The notes beneath the pieces were generated by a model. That model saw only the letters and a program-made list of their open reading frames with translations, ran no database searches and was not told where the DNA came from. Positions 1 through 6,369 of a stretch of 55,495 bases of DNA are shown one piece after another (positions within the stretch are counted from its first letter, which is position 1; each line of letters begins with the position of its first letter). The translations under genes were made by a program, and so were the position numbers. The stretch covers positions 1 through 55,495 of IMG/VR virus record IMGVR_UViG_3300009071_000002; one strand, written 5' to 3'. Source of the DNA: a virus.

Positions 1-123
1 ACATTTGCATCAATAACAGGTTGCATAATTGTTAAACCAAACATGGAGTAGCAAATTAAAAACGTTGATAGTGCATACAGAAAGATAATCATATTACCAA
101 CCTCTTTGTATTATTAGTTTTAA
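1..123. repeat. Left copy of 123-bp terminal direct repeat
   Basis: These bases are identical to 55373-55495. The repeat cuts a gene: bases 1-92 duplicate the first 92 bases (start codon at 92, leftward) of the two-helix membrane protein gene that is complete at 55264-55464. The sequence is therefore either a circular contig with an assembly overlap or a genome with a short direct terminal repeat. Nothing in the repeat looks like a packaging site. Confidence 0.95.
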
Positions 124-348
124 TTGTTTAATTACGTTGTTCTCTCCTGATACTACGCCCAGATTAAATAACGCTTTATCACTGCCAGAGAAAGTATTGC
201 CTATATCCTTTGCTACAAAACTACTTACATTAGCTTTATAGACAGCAAAGTATAAATCATATACTGCCTGTTGTTGTTCTGGTTTCAGTGCCTTAAAAAA
301 CAGTTCTGCGTCTGGTGTGGTCGGTGGTGTTTTTTTATCTTGTGTCAT
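94..348 (-). CDS. Small unknown protein, leftward arm
   Basis: This is an 84-residue soluble protein of no recognised family, with a Lys/Pro/Thr-rich start and a helical middle (FKALKPEQQQAVYDLYFAVY). The ATG at 348 has a good Shine-Dalgarno sequence (AGGAGA) about 8 bases upstream. Its TAA at 94-96 is one base from the ATG (92) of the next leftward gene, the two-helix membrane protein completed at 55264-55464, so the two are probably translated together. A terminator lies upstream at 373-408, so this gene must have its own promoter in 349-372 or depend on read-through. Real gene likely; function unknown. Confidence 0.8.
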   Translation of the reverse strand: MTQDKKTPPTTPDAELFFKALKPEQQQAVYDLYFAVYKANVSSFVAKDIGNTFSGSDKALFNLGVVSGENNVIKQLKLIIQRGW

Positions 349-372
349 AATTAGGTTCTCCTGTATTAGGTT

Positions 373-408
373 AAAAAAAAAGTTAGCTACATTATATAAC
401 TAACTTTT
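373..408 (-). terminator. Rho-independent terminator after the DUF932 gene
   Basis: Read leftward, AAAAGTTAG (400-408) pairs with CTAACTTTT (378-386) around a 13-base loop and is followed by a run of T (A at 373-380 on the plus strand). It ends transcription of the 549-1580 gene and the tiny 435-545 reading frame. The rest of 349-434 shows nothing else. Confidence 0.75.
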
Positions 409-434
409 CCTTTCTGTCTACAATAATATTAATA

Positions 435-545
435 TTACATTACAGCTCCAATTATTAGTAGTAATAGTATAATTATTAAAAAAGACCTTATAGTACTTAA
501 AAGCATGACTTCGCCTTGTGTATTAGATGTTACGTATTTATTCAT
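435..545 (-). CDS. Possible 36-residue single-helix membrane peptide
   Basis: This reading frame fills the gap between the DUF932 gene and its terminator. It starts with ATG at 545, three bases after the DUF932 stop, and encodes a polar N-terminus (MNKYVTSNTQGEVMLL) followed by a very hydrophobic helix (SFLIIILLLLIIGAVM). The position right after a stop codon and before the terminator fits a real gene. The ribosome binding site is poor, so it would depend on coupling to the upstream gene. It could be chance in AT-rich DNA. Confidence 0.4.
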   Translation of the reverse strand: MNKYVTSNTQGEVMLLSTIRSFLIIILLLLIIGAVM

Positions 546-548
546 GTG

Positions 549-1580
549 CTATACTGCCAATGATTCTAGAGTTTGCCATGCCTGACTATCCAATGCGTTG
601 CGGACTAGGATTTCCCTATCCTTTTGGACATTAGCTTTCTGGCTACCTTTTCTACCCATGCTAATTGACTTTAATTCGCCCTTATCATTGACAGACTCAT
701 AGCTTTCATCAGTGTGCGTTGACCAATGTGTTAAAGCATTATATAACGCCCAGATTGTCTTGCCTAGACTAGCTTGCTCCTGTTCATATCTGTACAGCAA
801 GTAATCTGATAATCTGGTATTAACTAGCTTAGTATCTATGACAGTTGGACTAACAATATCACCAAGAGTTTCTACAGTTTTACTATCTTTTCTACAGATA
901 GAATGCGCCAGAAATAATGCCACTTGTTTATCGGTTAATTTAGCATTGCTCCACAATTGGAACTTCTCGGTTTGATTGGTAAAAACATCAAGTGTACTAG
1001 ATATTTTAGACAAGGCGGAATTGACGTTTAATCCAGAAGTGTGTTTTCTCCTCTCGTGGTAAAACTTTTGACCTCCGAACACTAGCGTATTTAAACAAAG
1101 ACTACGGTATGCACCTGTAAAGGTCTGGAATGACCAAGCACCATCTATAGAGTTAAAGATATCGGAACGTAGACAAACTTCATCACCATCTTTGACTTTC
1201 ATAGTGTGGTCTAGAAAATGCACTGTTCTCCTAGTCTTTGCACCCTTATCCCAGAGTTGGTCTATGACTTGAACATTGGACTGCCCTATATCACTAGTTA
1301 GAAGTTTTTCCGTGTGTTTCCTGTACAAGTCAATATGCGGAACTAACTTATACTTGTTAGAGTGGTTTCCCATAAAGTCCCCTGTATCAGAGCGAATGAC
1401 TGCCATTTTGCCATCTACTCTATGTTGCATATCATTATGAAAGTAATGCATACTCACAGGCTCAACTCCAAAGTCAAATAGACTCATGTCATTCAAATCA
1501 TTGTGTTCATACATTTCTGGCAAGATATGACCAGACTCCATAGCAATATCCGCTTTTGGTTTCATTAAATCGTAAGGCAT
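549..1580 (-). CDS. DUF932 family protein
   Basis: This 343-residue protein matches the DUF932 (phage/plasmid-like, TIGR03299-type) family, recognised from the stretch VCLRSDIFNSIDGAWSFQTF and the following YRSLCLNTLVFGG, the usual aromatic/Asn-Thr-Leu core. The length is normal for the family. The start (ATG 1580) has GGGAG 8 bases upstream. Family members are common in phages and plasmids; the biochemical role is unsettled. It has its own transcription unit between the terminators at 1611-1628 and 373-408, and TATAAT lies at about 1608, just downstream of the first hairpin, without a convincing -35. It is the largest gene of the leftward arm. Confidence 0.85.
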   Translation of the reverse strand: MPYDLMKPKADIAMESGHILPEMYEHNDLNDMSLFDFGVEPVSMHYFHNDMQHRVDGKMAVIRSDTGDFMGNHSNKYKLVPHIDLYRKHTEKLLTSDIGQSNVQVIDQLWDKGAKTRRTVHFLDHTMKVKDGDEVCLRSDIFNSIDGAWSFQTFTGAYRSLCLNTLVFGGQKFYHERRKHTSGLNVNSALSKISSTLDVFTNQTEKFQLWSNAKLTDKQVALFLAHSICRKDSKTVETLGDIVSPTVIDTKLVNTRLSDYLLYRYEQEQASLGKTIWALYNALTHWSTHTDESYESVNDKGELKSISMGRKGSQKANVQKDREILVRNALDSQAWQTLESLAV

Positions 1581-1610
1581 GTTTTTTCTCCCGTTGTGTT
1601 AAGTTATTAT

Positions 1611-1628
1611 AAAAAGTGGTTCTCCACT
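1611..1628 (-). terminator. Short hairpin terminator
   Basis: Read leftward, AGTGG-AGAA-CCACT is followed by TTTT and AT-rich sequence. It lies in the 91-base gap between the 58-residue gene ending at 1672 and the DUF932 gene, so it would end the upstream early operon. The stem is only five pairs, so efficiency may be low. A TGTACA site lies at 1653-1658 in the same gap. Confidence 0.5.
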
Positions 1629-1671
1629 GTACTTATAGTTTCATAGATATTATGTACATGCAAACTATTTA

Positions 1672-1848
1672 TTATTTATTTTTTTTATTGTTATTCTGTA
1701 CAGAAACAGATGCGTGAGAAAGATTTGCGTGGGAAATTAAATTATCCTCTACAACAACCTGCCTAGCTACACTATCTTCCTGTACAATAACAATACGTTT
1801 TTTAATGGGTTTGGCTGACATTATTTTAGCTGACAATTTCTTACTCAT
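1672..1848 (-). CDS. Small basic unknown protein
   Basis: A 58-residue protein, strongly basic at both ends (MSKKLSAKIMSAKPIKKR and QNNNKKNK), with a central valine-rich stretch. I take the ATG at 1848, because the longer frame reaching to 1905 lies inside the upstream gene and has no ribosome site. The start overlaps the stop of the 1841-2059 gene by 8 bases, typical of coupled phage genes. No family recognised; charge suggests nucleic acid or ribosome contact, which is inference only. Confidence 0.6.
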   Translation of the reverse strand: MSKKLSAKIMSAKPIKKRIVIVQEDSVARQVVVEDNLISHANLSHASVSVQNNNKKNK

Positions 1849-2059
1849 AATATCTAGTCCACGTTTCCTGTACAAGGTCGTACACACTATTCTCACTATA
1901 CTCATCGTTTAGCTTTAAATCCTTGTACTTATTGGTTGACAAAAGTTCAATAGCTAAAGAGTAAATGTCAGAAAAATCCCTCTCTTGCTTGACAAGTTCC
2001 TCTACCTCACATTGAAAATCTGTTTCCATGTCCAGAATATCATTGGTTAGTTTGTTCAT
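1841..2059 (-). CDS. Small acidic unknown protein
   Basis: A 72-residue acidic, helical protein (MNKLTNDILDMETDFQCEVE at the N-terminus). The ATG at 2059 is preferred to the one at 2077 because TGTACAGGAGG precedes it with ideal spacing; the upstream ATG lies within the neighbouring gene and has no such site. The ribosome site merges with a TGTACA palindrome, seen repeatedly in this arm. It overlaps the 2040-2588 gene by 20 bases. Function unknown. Confidence 0.7.
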   Translation of the reverse strand: MNKLTNDILDMETDFQCEVEELVKQERDFSDIYSLAIELLSTNKYKDLKLNDEYSENSVYDLVQETWTRYYE

Positions 2060-2588
2060 GGTGTTCCTCCTGTACAACCTTGTAAGACTCTTTTAAATAC
2101 CACATTGGCATAGGCCTTGACTTTTCCCATTTAGCTATGTTTTTCTTATCGTTGACGTAGTAGCATCTGTATGCCCTAACAGCATTGTTATGTATACGCA
2201 AATGGCTACATTTATATTCGTCTGGCATACACTGTGGGTGGGGTGTACCACTGTTATGTACAGAGTCAAACATAGTGGCATGTACCTTATCCAAATCCAT
2301 TATAACCTGCTGACATTTATGTATTTTGTTATACCTCCTAGTGTACTCAAAGCATAACTCCATACCATGATGCCAAAGCCACTCATAGTTTTCTGCACTA
2401 TCTCCTGTCCATAGTGTACAGGGGTGGTTTTTGTGTGCTTCTCTATAGGGTACTTTATCTCCTAGTCCATACCTGTGCCAAACAGAGCAAAGCATTTGTG
2501 CCGTCTCTAGTGGCATCTTGACAACATGCTTATCACACTGCATTTGTGCTGATATTATAGGGCATTCGTCTAGTACGAATATGTTCAT
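2040..2588 (-). CDS. Conserved marine-phage protein, possible Pyr_excise-like fold
   Basis: This 182-residue protein belongs to a family common in marine phages, recognised by the N-terminal pattern NIFVLDECP...CDKHVVKMPLETAQML and by a later Lys-Asn-His-Pro motif with aromatic residues (EWLWHHGMELCFEYTRRY). The DK-H-V-K-E and NHP pattern resembles, at a distance, the PF03013 pyrimidine-dimer glycosylase-type family, but I cannot confirm this by eye. Start at ATG 2588 with GGGAG about 10 bases upstream. It overlaps its upstream neighbour by 4 bases (ATGA). A DNA repair or host-DNA processing role would suit an early gene but is inference. Confidence 0.75.
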   Translation of the reverse strand: MNIFVLDECPIISAQMQCDKHVVKMPLETAQMLCSVWHRYGLGDKVPYREAHKNHPCTLWTGDSAENYEWLWHHGMELCFEYTRRYNKIHKCQQVIMDLDKVHATMFDSVHNSGTPHPQCMPDEYKCSHLRIHNNAVRAYRCYYVNDKKNIAKWEKSRPMPMWYLKESYKVVQEEHHEQTNQ

Positions 2589-2872
2589 CTGTACAGCACT
2601 CCCAATTTAGACAACACATCTAATTCTTTTTCTGTCATCTCTTGTACTTTATGTACTGTTATCCAATCATTATTATAATCTTCATAGGTATTAGTATCTT
2701 CGTTAAAGTTTTCTTCCATGTAATCATCTTCACCTGTATACGTTTCAAGTATCATATCTTTATCCGTAATAGACTTAGCATCTTCATAGTGTGCTATACT
2801 ATAGTTATTAAACCATGAATGCTCAAAATATTCAGAGTCCCCAGATTTTATTTTAAATGTTACAAATAGCAT
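2585..2872 (-). CDS. Acidic unknown protein
   Basis: A 95-residue acidic protein with a very Glu/Asp/Tyr/Asn-rich centre (about residues 45-70), bounded by a beta-like N-terminus (MLFVTFKIKSGDSEYF) and a helical C-terminus. The ATG at 2872 follows the stop of the 54-residue gene by one base and has GAGAGG upstream. The acidic centre could mimic DNA or RNA, as several small phage inhibitors do, but there is no family match to support that. Confidence 0.7.
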   Translation of the reverse strand: MLFVTFKIKSGDSEYFEHSWFNNYSIAHYEDAKSITDKDMILETYTGEDDYMEENFNEDTNTYEDYNNDWITVHKVQEMTEKELDVLSKLGVLYR

Positions 2873-2873
2873 A

Positions 2874-3038
2874 TCAATGTCCTCTCGGTGGTTGTAAGTT
2901 ATCTTTTTCTTTTAGTACAGCAAAGTCTACTGTGTATATCCACGTTGCACTATCCTCTTGTACTCCATGTATACTTCTATGTTCTACTACAGGGCAAGTG
3001 TCAAGCCAATCCATAAATGTTTTCTGTACATCTTCCAT
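2874..3038 (-). CDS. 54-residue unknown protein filling a gap
   Basis: A complete reading frame (MEDVQKTFMDWLDTCPVVEH at the N-terminus, ending in QPPRGH) fits exactly between its neighbours. Its ATG shares a base with the preceding TAA (TAATG at 3040-3036) and its TGA lies one base before the next ATG at 2872. It has normal protein composition, including a beta-like ATWIYTVDFAVL segment. The perfect packing makes it a likely gene. No family recognised. Confidence 0.65.
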   Translation of the reverse strand: MEDVQKTFMDWLDTCPVVEHRSIHGVQEDSATWIYTVDFAVLKEKDNLQPPRGH

Positions 3039-3214
3039 TAGCTATTCTCCTCTTCTTCTATTTCTTGAAGCCATTGATTAAAAGAATTTTCTATATCACT
3101 ATCCATTTCATGATTTAACTGTACCATTTTAGGATTATCACTCCACTCTGCATATATTTTATAGCTTACTATATGTCGTGGCACTGTCGGTATGGTGTTT
3201 ATATCTCTACTCAT
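3038..3214 (-). CDS. 58-residue acidic unknown protein
   Basis: The start at 3214 (MSRDINTIPTVP) is chosen because GGGGAGGAG lies just upstream; the longer frame beginning at 3235 would place that site inside the coding sequence. The C-terminus is strongly acidic (QWLQEIEEEENS). It overlaps the 3207-3602 gene by 8 bases and shares a base with the following gene start, so it is part of a coupled string of early genes. No known family. Confidence 0.7.
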   Translation of the reverse strand: MSRDINTIPTVPRHIVSYKIYAEWSDNPKMVQLNHEMDSDIENSFNQWLQEIEEEENS

Positions 3215-3602
3215 TGTCGTACTCCTCCCCTTCACTATAGGATTGATTGTCTAGGTCTTCTGTCTGTACAGTAGTAAGATGGTCTTTTAGTTCCTGTATA
3301 GCTTCGTCAATCTTATCATAGGCTTTCATTGCACTTTGCGGTGATAGCGGAATATGCAGTTTAGCATCTGTTAAAATACTTATTACTAAATCTATCACTG
3401 TGGCACTATTTACTTTAGGTTTGGTTTTCTTATAAAAAGATGCTTCTGTAGATGGGGCATCTCCTGTATAGATAGTTTCGTTATCTCTATGACCATACCA
3501 CTCAACATCCCCTCCTGACTCTACAATACAGCCCATAGGTGCTTCATCACAGTTTGGCCAAGAAGGACACCCTAAGTGTTTATCAATATGTTTGCCCATC
3601 AT
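3207..3602 (-). CDS. Unknown protein with cysteine-rich N-terminus
   Basis: A 131-residue protein. The first 30 residues carry His, Cys and Asp in a compact arrangement (HLGCPSWPNCDEAPMGC) that could bind a metal. The rest is a helical region with a pattern (AYDKIDEAIQELKDHL) and an acidic C-tail. AGAGGAAGG precedes ATG 3602, which overlaps the stop of the upstream gene (ATGATG). No family recognised. Confidence 0.7.
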   Translation of the reverse strand: MMGKHIDKHLGCPSWPNCDEAPMGCIVESGGDVEWYGHRDNETIYTGDAPSTEASFYKKTKPKVNSATVIDLVISILTDAKLHIPLSPQSAMKAYDKIDEAIQELKDHLTTVQTEDLDNQSYSEGEEYDNE

Positions 3603-3760
3603 ACCTTCCTCTTCTGTTCGGTTATATGTACAGAACCATTCTTTATATTAACGTCTATTCTTTTTCCTTTACCTAAGTAGTAGCCAATTCTTTTGTTCAT
3701 CTTAATCATATCCTGTTCAGTTTGTACAGCAATGACTTCATGTATTTTAGTTTTTTTCAT
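3599..3760 (-). CDS. 53-residue basic unknown protein
   Basis: The ATG at 3760 follows AAAGGAGG with ideal spacing, so the longer frame from 3823, which crosses non-coding sequence, is rejected. The product is a small basic protein (MKKTKIHEVIAVQTEQDMIK; C-terminus VHITEQKRKV). It is the first gene after a terminator at 3822-3859; a weak promoter, TTGTCT then 18 bases then TATAAC, lies between them at about 3792-3822. Function unknown. Confidence 0.65.
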   Translation of the reverse strand: MKKTKIHEVIAVQTEQDMIKMNKRIGYYLGKGKRIDVNIKNGSVHITEQKRKV

Positions 3761-3821
3761 GGTGTCCTCCTTTTCTACAATAACTCTTTCACAGTTATAA
3801 AACATTGTCAACCCCTTAGAC

Positions 3822-3859
3822 AAAAAAAAAAGAGCAGTCTAATTAAAGACTACCCTTTT
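3822..3859 (-). terminator. Rho-independent terminator
   Basis: Read leftward, AGTCT (3851-3847) pairs with AGACT (3840-3836), extended by partly mismatched AAAAGGGT and GCTCTTTT arms, followed by ten T (A at 3822-3831 on the plus strand). It would end the operon that starts at 5466 and includes the winged-helix gene 4035-4340. Confidence 0.65.
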
Positions 3860-4034
3860 ATATATAGGCTAGAACTCGGACTCTAAAGCTGTTCAGTTCT
3901 AATTAAGTGTATTTACCTAGAATTTCCTAACACACCTATAATATTATTCTGTACAGGTAACTTATCGGAAAGTAGCTACCTTTCAAGGATATTATTTAAT
4001 TGACAATCCTTATCTTTCATCAACCCTGTACAAG
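3860..4034. other. Intergenic region with inverted repeats and TGTACA sites
   Basis: No gene is seen here. The stretch contains TAGAACT/AGTTCTA (seven pairs, 18-base loop) at about 3870-3901, an AGTAGCTAC-centred palindrome near 3972-3987, AAGGAT/ATCCTT flanking an AT-rich loop near 3988-4013, and two TGTACA sites (3951 and 4027). Bases 3937-3956 are identical to 54990-55009. I tested it by eye for a tRNA and found no valid T-arm. It is probably regulatory. Confidence 0.5.
3937..3956. repeat. 20-bp early-region repeat containing CTGTACAG, copy 1
   Basis: TATAATATTATTCTGTACAG occurs here and at 54990-55009, each time in an early intergenic gap. It joins the palindrome CTGTACAG to an AT-rich block that can act as a -10 region on the minus strand. 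In the second copy a -35-like TTGCTA follows at the right distance; here the -35 is poor. A shared operator is the simplest reading. Confidence 0.6.
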
Positions 4035-4340
4035 TTATAATGAAGAAACAGGTATATCTCTGTCTAAATCTGCTGACAAAGGTGTTTCTCCGTACTCTCC
4101 TTCTTCTAGTCGGTAGTGATAGACACCACCTAGCCATTTTCCAATGACATTTTTTTTACCATAGTTTTTCTTTCGCAAAGTTCTTATACCCGCTGACGTT
4201 CCTGTTTCAAGATAGCCAATTCTTTTTGACACTTCTTGTACAGAATGCCAATATCCGTCTGACAATACGTCAAGTATTCTCTCTGACATTCCTCTGCGTT
4301 TGTGGTAATTCTTTTTCTCTTCCTGTACATCTTCAGTCAT
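4035..4340 (-). CDS. Winged-helix-like DNA-binding protein
   Basis: A 101-residue protein whose middle (ERILDVLSDGYWHSVQEVSK, then RIGYLETGTSAGIRTLRK) has the pattern of a winged helix-turn-helix: a first helix with the usual L-x-DG-W-H-S turn, a recognition helix, and a wing ending in VYHYRL. It probably binds DNA and may regulate the early arm. Three ATG codons lie in a row (4346, 4343, 4340); the last has AAAGGAA at the best distance. The longer frame from 4361 has no ribosome site. It overlaps the upstream gene by 8 bases and is last before the terminator at 3822-3859. Confidence 0.7.
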   Translation of the reverse strand: MTEDVQEEKKNYHKRRGMSERILDVLSDGYWHSVQEVSKRIGYLETGTSAGIRTLRKKNYGKKNVIGKWLGGVYHYRLEEGEYGETPLSADLDRDIPVSSL

Positions 4341-4686
4341 CATCATTTCCTTTCCAAACATTTGGATTATCTGCCCTAACTAACCCTTTGTACCAAGCCT
4401 TTATAATACTTCCTTTGTCCTCTCCATAATCTACTTTATGCTGTTGATGTTTTAGATTAGACTCTTCCACTACAGCATCATAAGCCTTATCTAATTTGGT
4501 AATATCAGAATAAGTAATGTGTTCTACTCCACTATCATTAATGTCTGATACAAGACTTTTTACTTGATTGACAAGTGTTAGTTGTGCATCTGTTATTATA
4601 GGGATTTCTTTCTCTTTCTTTTTCGCCATGTCTTCCTCCTCCTTTAATTTTAGTTCTTTGTTAATCCACTCTGAAAAAGTGTTCAT
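4333..4686 (-). CDS. Unknown helical protein
   Basis: A 117-residue charged, helical protein with an acidic tail (NVWKGNDDD). Two starts are credible: ATG 4686 (MNTFSEWINKELK) with AGGAGC about 8 bases upstream, and ATG 4629 (MAKKKEKEIPIITD) with AAAGGAGGAGGAA. I give the longer form because it leaves a 36-base gap rather than a 93-base one. The second site may give a shorter product. No family recognised. Confidence 0.7.
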   Translation of the reverse strand: MNTFSEWINKELKLKEEEDMAKKKEKEIPIITDAQLTLVNQVKSLVSDINDSGVEHITYSDITKLDKAYDAVVEESNLKHQQHKVDYGEDKGSIIKAWYKGLVRADNPNVWKGNDDD

Positions 4687-4722
4687 ACTTTATGCTCCTG
4701 TTATTTATAGTTGTCAAGTTAT

Positions 4723-4977
4723 TTATGTAGCTTCACCCCACACTTCGTACTTAGCAATGTCTTCATCTGTTAACATATCTTGCTCAATACAAAGCCTACT
4801 AATACTTCTGATAGCTATTCGTGGGTGCAATCTCTTTTCCTGTTCCGTCATTTTTTCAAGAGTAATTATACATTCATCATGTACCATAGGAGTTAAGTTT
4901 ATATATTTTTCCATATCATCTACAGTGCTACAAACTTTTAAACAGTAGCCAATAATGGCATAATAAAATATTTCCAT
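4723..4977 (-). CDS. Small unknown protein
   Basis: An 84-residue protein starting MEIFYYAIIGYCLKVCS, with two cysteines in a hydrophobic N-terminal helix and a charged C-terminal half. The ATG shares a base with the preceding TAA (TAATG at 4979-4975), and its ribosome site is weak, so translation is probably coupled. No family recognised. Confidence 0.7.
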   Translation of the reverse strand: MEIFYYAIIGYCLKVCSTVDDMEKYINLTPMVHDECIITLEKMTEQEKRLHPRIAIRSISRLCIEQDMLTDEDIAKYEVWGEAT

Positions 4978-5291
4978 TATTTTAAATCCACAAGATTATA
5001 AATGTTTCCTGTATTGCCAACAAATCTTTTTATGAGTTGGTTGCCACAGCTTATCTCTACAATGGTATTAAGATTTATGTTCCTGTATCCCTGACTTTTC
5101 ATATCATATACTGTTAAGTACCTATCTTTATTGTTAACATTTATGCCATCTTTTAAATGTTTCTTGACTCCAAGTTTACAATTCATTTCCCTAACTTCGC
5201 CATTCTTTTTGACAAACTTAGCTTTAAATATTTTTTGGCCTACCATGTTTTTAATTACAGGGGATACCAGTGCTTCAGTGTATAGTTTCAT
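4977..5291 (-). CDS. Conserved marine-phage beta-rich small protein
   Basis: A 104-residue protein of a type common in marine phages, recognised by the run KNGEVREMNCKLGVKKHLK and the later YRNINLNTIVEI. The alternating hydrophobic pattern suggests a small beta barrel (SH3- or WYL-like), which is inference. ATG 5291 is chosen because GGGAGGAAGATGACG places the ribosome site 9 bases away; ATG 5297 and the one at 5318 are too close or lack a site. It overlaps the first gene of the arm by 17 bases. Confidence 0.75.
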   Translation of the reverse strand: MKLYTEALVSPVIKNMVGQKIFKAKFVKKNGEVREMNCKLGVKKHLKDGINVNNKDRYLTVYDMKSQGYRNINLNTIVEISCGNQLIKRFVGNTGNIYNLVDLK

Positions 5292-5466
5292 CGTCATCTT
5301 CCTCCCATTCAAGTTCACTAGCCATTGTCATGTACAGACCGACTAATGTATTTAACATTATTCCTATCATATCTAATTTAGGTAAACCTAATAACATATA
5401 CTTACTATATACTTCAAGTAATTCTTTAATAAAACTTTCAGTTGCTTTTATATTAGTGTTTTCCAT
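5275..5466 (-). CDS. First gene of leftward early operon, unknown
   Basis: A 63-residue protein with an amphipathic helical body (IKELLEVYSKYMLLGLPKLD), a hydrophobic mid-segment (MIGIMLNTLVGLYMTMAS) and an acidic tail (WEEDDDETIH). ATG 5466 has AAAGGGAAC upstream. It sits directly after the leftward promoter at 5491-5519, so it should be among the first proteins made. Small acidic early proteins often act on host enzymes, but nothing here identifies a target. Confidence 0.7.
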   Translation of the reverse strand: MENTNIKATESFIKELLEVYSKYMLLGLPKLDMIGIMLNTLVGLYMTMASELEWEEDDDETIH

Positions 5467-5490
5467 ATATGTTCCCTTTAAGTTTAACTA

Positions 5491-5519
5491 AAGGTAATAC
5501 TTATAATTTTTTCTGTCAA
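5491..5519 (-). promoter_or_regulatory. Leftward early sigma70-type promoter
   Basis: Read leftward: TTGACA (5519-5514), 17 bases, TACCTT (5496-5491). The -35 is perfect, the -10 fair. It lies 25 bases before the first gene of the leftward arm and back to back with a rightward promoter at 5533-5561, so both arms depend on host RNA polymerase. Confidence 0.6.
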
Positions 5520-5532
5520 GTACTTTTTTTTG

Positions 5533-5561
5533 TTGACATAGTTTTTATAAAAAGTTAGTAG
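5533..5561 (+). promoter_or_regulatory. Rightward promoter of the replication arm
   Basis: TTGACA (5533-5538), 17 bases, TAGTAG (5556-5561). The -35 is perfect and the -10 weak; an alternative TATAAA lies too close to the -35. The primase start follows at 5587 with GAAGGAG in the short leader. It forms a divergent control region with the leftward promoter 14 bases away. Confidence 0.5.
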
Positions 5562-5586
5562 TGGTAGAGAGAAGGAGAAAAATACT

Positions 5587-6369
5587 ATGGTTGGAGAAAC
5601 TGATGTTGCTACATTTGTTAAGGCACTATCTATACCCACTGATGAAACTTACAGAGGCGATTGTCCTGTTTGTCATCGTAAAAATACTTTCAATGTTACT
5701 AATACTACTGGCAGGCTGTTGTATAATTGTTACCATGCTGACTGTACAGTTGGGGGCACTACAAAAACAGGCGACCTTATACAGACATCGTCTAGTACAA
5801 AAAATCAAAAACCTCAACGAGTAGACCTTTCTGTATATAACAAGCAGTGGGTGGGGCTAGACCGTAGCCAAAGAGTTGTTGATTACTTAAAGTCTGTACA
5901 GGCTTACCATGCTTACCAAAATAAATTTGCTGACATTCGTTATGATGTAAAGGAAGACCGTTGTGTGTTTCTTGTGTACAAGGACAAGACATTGGTTGAT
6001 GCAGTTGGTAGGTCGCTGACAAATTCTAAACCAAAATGGAAAAGGTATGCATCTTCCCGTATTCCTTTTGTGACAAAAAACCAGAGTGACAATCTTGTCA
6101 TTGTAGAGGATTGTGCTTCGGCTTGTGCGTTGACAATATCTGGAGTTAGGGGCATGGCTTTGATGGGTACGAATCTCTTGACAGAATATTTAAAATATTG
6201 TAAGGGGTATAATCGGGTCACCATTGCATTAGACAAAGACGCATCAAAAAAAGCAATGAAGATGGTACACGAATTATCTATTCATGTACGGACAAAGTTG
6301 GTGCTGTTAGAACGAGATGTAAAAAGGTGGAGTACAGAACAAATAAGGGAGAAGTTCAATGTCACTTGA
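5587..6369 (+). CDS. DNA primase (zinc finger + TOPRIM)
   Basis: A 260-residue T7 gp4-type primase without a fused helicase. A zinc ribbon is formed by C26, C29, C48 and C53 (CPVC...NCYHADC). A TOPRIM core follows, with the Glu in LVIVEDCASACAL (about residue 177) and the Asp pair in VTIALDKDAS (about 216-218). It makes RNA primers at the phage fork and should act with the helicase encoded next, whose start overlaps its end by 11 bases. In T7 both activities lie in one protein; here they are split. GAAGGAG precedes ATG 5587. Confident. Confidence 0.93.
   Translation: MVGETDVATFVKALSIPTDETYRGDCPVCHRKNTFNVTNTTGRLLYNCYHADCTVGGTTKTGDLIQTSSSTKNQKPQRVDLSVYNKQWVGLDRSQRVVDYLKSVQAYHAYQNKFADIRYDVKEDRCVFLVYKDKTLVDAVGRSLTNSKPKWKRYASSRIPFVTKNQSDNLVIVEDCASACALTISGVRGMALMGTNLLTEYLKYCKGYNRVTIALDKDASKKAMKMVHELSIHVRTKLVLLERDVKRWSTEQIREKFNVT

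Noticed and set aside
3860-3910. Possible tRNA with CTCTAAA loop
   Set aside because: The loop looks like a CUA anticodon loop, but acceptor, D-arm GG and T-arm TTCRANY sequences are missing.
5561-5824. 87-codon plus-strand frame over the primase start
   Set aside because: Out of frame with the clear zinc-finger primase and begins before its ribosome site.
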